This document shows, piece after piece, positions 60,750 through 64,000 of a DNA stretch of 64,000 bases. Below the pieces are notes generated by a model, which ran no database searches, was not told the origin of the DNA, and saw nothing but the letters and a program-made list of their open reading frames with translations. Within the stretch, counting starts at the first letter, position 1. Every line of letters begins with the position of its first letter. The position numbers were made by a program, and so were the translations under genes. The stretch spans positions 37,645 to 101,644 of the forward strand of contig CAAEOT010000022.1 of assembly GCA_900757655.1 (NCBI GenBank). Reading direction: 5' to 3'. The DNA is from an uncultured Oscillospiraceae bacterium (GTDB taxonomy: Bacteria; Bacillota; Clostridia; Oscillospirales; Oscillospiraceae).

Positions 60750-61534
60750 GGGAACACCTGAGCGGGCAGTTCACCCCCGGCAGCTCGATTTTGCACCGGC
60801 TGGACGCACGGGCAAAGTTTTTCGGCTTTCTCCTCCTCATCGCCGCCACCGTGTGCACAAACTCCTGGCTTGGCTACGCGCTGCTGCTCGCCGTCACGGC
60901 CGCCGTCGTGGCTGTCTGCGGCCTGCCGCTGCGCACCGCGCTCGCGTCCGTTGCGCGCATGGGCTGGTTTTTCCTGCTCATCTTTGTGATGAACGCCCTG
61001 TTTTTCACCACGGACGACGCCATCTGGCACTGGTGGATCCTCACGCTGTCCGTGCCCGGCATCGTACAGGGCGCGCAGGTGACGGTGCGGCTGGCGCTCA
61101 TTCTCGTGATGAGCAACGTGCTCACATGTACGACGCCGCCGCTCGAGATCACCGGCGCGATCCAGACGCTGCTCAGCCCGCTGCGGCTCGTGCGGCTGCC
61201 GGTCGAGGACATTGCGATGATCCTGTCCGTCGCCGTGCAGTTCATCCCGACGCTGCTCGAGGAGACCGACACCATCCGCAAGGCGCAGATCGCGCGCGGC
61301 GCGCGCTTTGAAAGCCGCCGCCTGCACGAGCGCGCACAGGCCATGCTGCCGCTGATCGTGCCGATCTTCCTCAGCGCCTTCAAGCGTGCCGACGAACTCG
61401 CCATGGCCATGGAGGCCCGCGGCTACCGCGGCGCGCGCGGCCGCACCCGAAAAAAGTCCGTTCCCCTGCCGCTGAGCGGCTGTGGCGCGCTTGCGCTGTG
61501 TGCCCTTGTGTGCGCAGCGGAAATACTCCTGTAA
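60746..61534 (+). CDS. ecfT: ECF transporter T component
   Basis: A 262-residue protein with about six helices. FTPGSSILHRLDARAKF is the standard start; the coupling motifs are IARGARFESR and MEARGYRGARGR (Ala-Arg-Gly). It connects the two ATPases to an S component, probably the next gene. Confidence 0.93.
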   Translation: MREHLSGQFTPGSSILHRLDARAKFFGFLLLIAATVCTNSWLGYALLLAVTAAVVAVCGLPLRTALASVARMGWFFLLIFVMNALFFTTDDAIWHWWILTLSVPGIVQGAQVTVRLALILVMSNVLTCTTPPLEITGAIQTLLSPLRLVRLPVEDIAMILSVAVQFIPTLLEETDTIRKAQIARGARFESRRLHERAQAMLPLIVPIFLSAFKRADELAMAMEARGYRGARGRTRKKSVPLPLSGCGALALCALVCAAEILL

Positions 61535-61563
61535 ATCCGAAATCAGAAAGGAACCAAAGTCCG

Positions 61564-62124
61564 ATGCAAACCATGTCTACCGTCAAAAAATCCATCATCA
61601 CCGCCGTGTGCATTGCCCTGTGCTATGTGCTGCCGCTGCTGTTTCACGGCATTCAGGGCGCAGGCCAGATCTTCTGCCCGATGCACATCCCCGTCTTTCT
61701 GTGCGGCCTCGTGTGCGGCTGGCAGTTCGGCCTGCTGTGCGGTCTGGCCGGTCCCGCGCTCTCGAGCGCGCTGTGCGGCATGCCTCCGGTGAGCATTCTG
61801 CCGTCGATGATGATCGAGCTGGCCGTCTACGGCCTGATTGCCGGCATCATGATGCGCTGCGTGCGCACGCGGCACGTTTACGCCGACCTCTACATCAGCC
61901 TCATCGTTGCCATCGTCGCCGGCCGCGTTGTCAACGGCCTGGTCAATGCGCTCATTTTCGCGCGCGGCAGCTACTCCATGGCGACGTGGGTCGCGGGCTG
62001 CATCGTCAAGAGCTGGCCCGGCACGGTCATCCAGCTCGTATTCATCCCGAGCATTGTGTTCGCGCTCATGAAAGCGCGTCTCATCCCCGAGCGCTATCCG
62101 AAAGAGGTGCCTGAGCATGATTGA
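61564..62124 (+). CDS. ECF-type S component, unknown ligand
   Basis: A 186-residue protein with about six helices, starting KKSIITAVCIALCYVLPLLF. PMHIPVFLCGLVCGWQFGLLCGLAGPALSS, read across helices 2-3, is the S-component pattern. It is the dedicated substrate subunit of the ECF operon. An AAAGGAAC site lies 12 bases before ATG 61564; ATG 61573 is an alternative. The gene overlaps the methyltransferase gene by 8 bases. The ligand is unknown. Confidence 0.82.
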   Translation: MQTMSTVKKSIITAVCIALCYVLPLLFHGIQGAGQIFCPMHIPVFLCGLVCGWQFGLLCGLAGPALSSALCGMPPVSILPSMMIELAVYGLIAGIMMRCVRTRHVYADLYISLIVAIVAGRVVNGLVNALIFARGSYSMATWVAGCIVKSWPGTVIQLVFIPSIVFALMKARLIPERYPKEVPEHD

Positions 62125-62704
62125 GCAAAAGGACGTCATTTCGTTTTTCGACCGCTGCGCCCCGAACTGGGACGCGGAAATGATCCGCAATGAGCCGGTC
62201 ATCCGCACCATTCTTGACAACGCCGGCATCCGCGCGGGCGTGGACGTGCTCGACGTAGCCTGCGGCACGGGCGTGCTCTTCCCGGACTATCTGGCGCGGG
62301 ACGTACACAGCGTCACCGGTGTGGACATTGCCCCGGAAATGGCCCGGCGCGCTGCCGAAAAGTTCCCGGATGCACGCGTGACTGTGCGTTGCGGCGACAT
62401 TGAGACCGTGCCGCTCCCGCAGCCGTTTGACTGCTGCATGGTCTACAACGCCTTCCCGCACTTCCCCGACCCGGCGCGCCTGATCGCGCATCTGGCAACG
62501 CTGCTCAAGCCCGGCGGCCGCCTGTCCATCGCGCACGGCATGAGCCGCGCCATGCTCGACCGGCACCACGCGGGCTCGGCCAGCACGGTCTCCGTCTCGC
62601 TGATGAGCGAGACGGAGCTCGCCGCGCTCATGGCCCCGTATTTCGACGTGGACGTCGTCATCTCGGACGACAGGATGTATCAGGTCTGCGGCGCAAAAAA
62701 ATAA
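62117..62704 (+). CDS. SAM-dependent methyltransferase (class I)
   Basis: A 195-residue Rossmann-fold methyltransferase: VLDVACGTGVLFP is motif I, VTGVDIAPEM motif II, and LLKPGGRLSIAHG motif VI. It is UbiE-like. It is the last gene of the ECF operon and may modify the imported compound or a derived cofactor; the substrate is unknown. Confidence 0.88.
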   Translation: MIEQKDVISFFDRCAPNWDAEMIRNEPVIRTILDNAGIRAGVDVLDVACGTGVLFPDYLARDVHSVTGVDIAPEMARRAAEKFPDARVTVRCGDIETVPLPQPFDCCMVYNAFPHFPDPARLIAHLATLLKPGGRLSIAHGMSRAMLDRHHAGSASTVSVSLMSETELAALMAPYFDVDVVISDDRMYQVCGAKK

Positions 62705-62732
62705 AAGAATCCCTTCCCTCTTCTTTCCCAAA

Positions 62733-62769
62733 AGCGCAAAATGCCCCCGGACACATGTCCGGGGGCATT
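62733..62769 (-). terminator. Terminator hairpin, copy 1 of 2
   Basis: AATGCCCCCGGAC (62740-62752) pairs with GTCCGGGGGCATT (62757-62769). On minus ATTTTGCGCTTTT follows. The same stem returns at 62888. Confidence 0.75.
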
Positions 62770-62885
62770 GCAAAACCCTGATAGATCAGGCTTTTGATGC
62801 GCATTTCATTCGAGGCGGGCACTTCGCCCCCTCGAGCTCCCCCGCTGCTCTGCCGCATCGCTCCGCAGCGACGCTTTTACGAGCA
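62770..62885 (-). ncRNA. Candidate structured element between twin terminators
   Basis: About 115 bases with three hairpins: GCATCGCT/AGCGACGC, TCGAGG...CCTCGA (with inner GGGC/GCCC) and CCTGA/TCAGG. Both flanking terminators face the minus strand. No promoter or convincing gene is seen; a 66-codon minus-strand frame here crosses the terminator and looks spurious. Listed as a weak candidate RNA or repeat unit. Confidence 0.3.
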
Positions 62886-62917
62886 AAAATGCCCCCGGAC
62901 AACCGTCCGGGGGCATT
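62884..62917 (-). terminator. Terminator hairpin, copy 2 of 2, after the SLH gene
   Basis: AATGCCCCCGGAC (62888-62900) pairs with GTCCGGGGGCATT (62905-62917); on minus ATTTTTGC follows. It ends the SLH-DUF4430 gene. Confidence 0.85.
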
Positions 62918-62967
62918 GCTCATGATATCTTTCCTGTTGATATGTTTCCTGTCTTTCCGGCTTGCGC

Positions 62968-64000
62968 TTATGCAGCCGCGTAGCCGCTGAGGATGGAGGC
63001 CATCTCGGCGCGGGTCGCCGCGGCGTTCGGCGCGAGCAGCTTGCCATCGCGGCCGAGGATGAGCTTCTCCGCGTTGGCCCACTGCATCTCGGCCTGCGCC
63101 CAGGCCGGAATGTCTGCCGCGTCACCGAAAGCGGAGAGGTCGGCGCGCGCCGTCACGTCCCGGCCGGCAAGGGCCGCATAGCCGCAGAGCATGACCGCGG
63201 CCTGCGCGCGCGTAACAGCCATCTCGGGCCGGAATGTCCCGTCGCCGCAGCCGACGACGATGCCGTTTGCCGCCGCCCAGATGACAGCGTCCGTGTACCA
63301 CTCGCCGGCCGGCACATCCGAGAACGGATTGGCCGCCGTGACCTCCGGCTCGCCCGCCATCGCGTAGAGGATGACCGCGAGCATTGCGCGGGTCAGGTCT
63401 TGATCCGGCGCAAAGATCGTCGCGCTCTCGCCGACCATCCAACCGCGGTTGTACACGCGCTTGATGTCCGTGTAGGCCCAGTGGTTCGTCACATCCACGA
63501 ACGGCAGAAACGCGCCGGTCTCTTTCGTGTAATCAGCGGTGAAGAACACCTCGATCACATCGCCGTCTTCGAGCTCATACGCACCCATGTAGGTGTCCGG
63601 AAACTCGCCGTTGACACGGTACATCCATCCGGAATACTGGCCCTTGCTCAGCTCGGCCACCTTCGTGCCGTCCGGCGCGATGACCGCCCTGACATAGCTG
63701 CCCTTGGCATCATACGTATAGCCGTTGGCGGCAAGCACCTGCTTGAACACTTCAAATGCCGTCGTGCCCTCGGGCAGATCACGAACCACAGTCGGCAGGA
63801 TCCAGGCATCGGTGTCCGTGTGCAGCTGGAACGTGACCGTGATCGTCTCGGGATCCGGGTCCACCGGCGTCGGCCCCACGGGCGTCGGCTCCACGGGTGT
63901 CGGCTCCACAGGCGTCGGCTCCACGGGTGTCGGCTCCACGGGCGTCGGCTCCACGGGTGTCGGCTCCACAGGCGTCGGTTCCACGGGCGTCGGCTCTACA
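62968..64000 (-). CDS. SLH-anchored DUF4430 surface protein (N-terminus cut by window edge)
   Basis: The frame runs past the right edge, so only the C-terminal 343 codons are visible. From N to C: a tandem EPTPV linker, a DUF4430 domain (ITVTFQLHTDTD to GDVIEVFF, with the core SGWMYRVNG) and three SLH repeats (FVDVTNHWAYTDI, FSDVPAGEWYTDAV, AFGDAADIPAWAQ). SLH domains hold the protein on the cell wall by secondary polymers. DUF4430 is related to the transcobalamin beta domain and to the lipoprotein at 26.5 kb. The missing N-terminus may hold a toroid domain. A terminator follows. Confidence 0.92.
   Translation of the reverse strand, partial: VEPTPVEPTPVEPTPVEPTPVEPTPVEPTPVEPTPVEPTPVGPTPVDPDPETITVTFQLHTDTDAWILPTVVRDLPEGTTAFEVFKQVLAANGYTYDAKGSYVRAVIAPDGTKVAELSKGQYSGWMYRVNGEFPDTYMGAYELEDGDVIEVFFTADYTKETGAFLPFVDVTNHWAYTDIKRVYNRGWMVGESATIFAPDQDLTRAMLAVILYAMAGEPEVTAANPFSDVPAGEWYTDAVIWAAANGIVVGCGDGTFRPEMAVTRAQAAVMLCGYAALAGRDVTARADLSAFGDAADIPAWAQAEMQWANAEKLILGRDGKLLAPNAAATRAEMASILSGYAAA
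63876..64000 (-). repeat. 15-bp tandem repeat encoding EPTPV
   Basis: At least eight copies of a 15-bp unit (GAGCCGACGCCCGTG with ACG/ACA and CCC/CCT variants) run to the window edge. The variants alternate, suggesting a 30-bp higher-order unit. It codes for the linker of the surface protein. Confidence 0.9.

Noticed and set aside
62658..62858. A small 66-codon gene on minus between the methyltransferase and SLH genes
   Set aside because: It runs through a strong terminator hairpin and into the end of the methyltransferase gene, with no good ribosome site.
63876..64000. A CRISPR array
   Set aside because: The repeats are contiguous 15-bp units without spacers and are in frame in a protein-coding gene.

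Overview
The window is GC-rich (by eye above 60%) chromosomal DNA with closely packed genes on both strands. It looks like an anaerobic, endospore-forming, Gram-positive Clostridia, most likely of the Oscillospiraceae type; the family is inferred. Supporting genes are spoIIGA-sigE, a PdaB-like deacetylase, formate-tetrahydrofolate ligase, 2-hydroxyacyl-CoA dehydratase subunits, CarD, ECF transporters and an SLH-domain surface protein. Many promoters are clear vegetative sigma-A types (TTGACA/TATAAT, 16-18 bp spacing), and strong inverted-repeat terminators sit between convergent units. I saw no rRNA, tRNA, CRISPR array, insertion sequence or prophage. No gap between genes exceeds about 300 bp.

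Layout. 1-11 kb: a C39-like peptidase (cut by the edge), an O-antigen-ligase-like membrane protein with a lipoprotein, a NusG_II/Gx pair, then a long plus-strand unit of FHA-FtsW, a penicillin-binding transpeptidase, ABC-F, a DUF218 protein, a HAD phosphatase and DUF975. 11-23 kb: a lipoprotein, Dus opposite fhs, a polysaccharide deacetylase, a NYN-LOTUS protein, an SLC13/ArsB-type permease, a cytidylate-kinase-like protein, and an EamA exporter opposite lysR-pepF-MBL. 23.4-29.1 kb (minus): six overlapping genes encoding an alpha/alpha-toroid protein with a dockerin, a membrane-anchored cohesin-like protein, a DUF4430 lipoprotein and an ECF transporter. 29-41 kb: spoIIGA-sigE, zur-like znuACB, carD, glyA, TspO, an EEP-family protein, a GHMP kinase and a split transketolase. 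41-47 kb: pncB-niaR, an orphan EIIC behind a 40-bp palindrome, and a metal-handling pair that includes a P-type ATPase lacking its catalytic domains. 48-64 kb: a 2-hydroxyacyl-CoA dehydratase operon with its own GntR regulator, a CBS-type pyrophosphatase, a Bce-type two-component/ABC module, a zinc peptidase, a second ECF operon with a methyltransferase, and an SLH-anchored DUF4430 protein running off the right edge.

The most interesting system is the 23.4-29.1 kb operon. In animal intrinsic factor and transcobalamin, an alpha6/alpha6 barrel and a small beta domain (related to DUF4430) clamp cobalamin together. Here the two halves are separate proteins. A dockerin on the toroid and a cohesin-like neighbour could hold them together at the cell surface, next to a dedicated ECF importer. 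The ligand is not shown by the sequence, and no cobalamin riboswitch is visible. The second most interesting item is the P1B-ATPase-like protein at 45.6-47.2 kb, which keeps its metal-binding and membrane parts but has lost the phosphorylation and nucleotide-binding domains.
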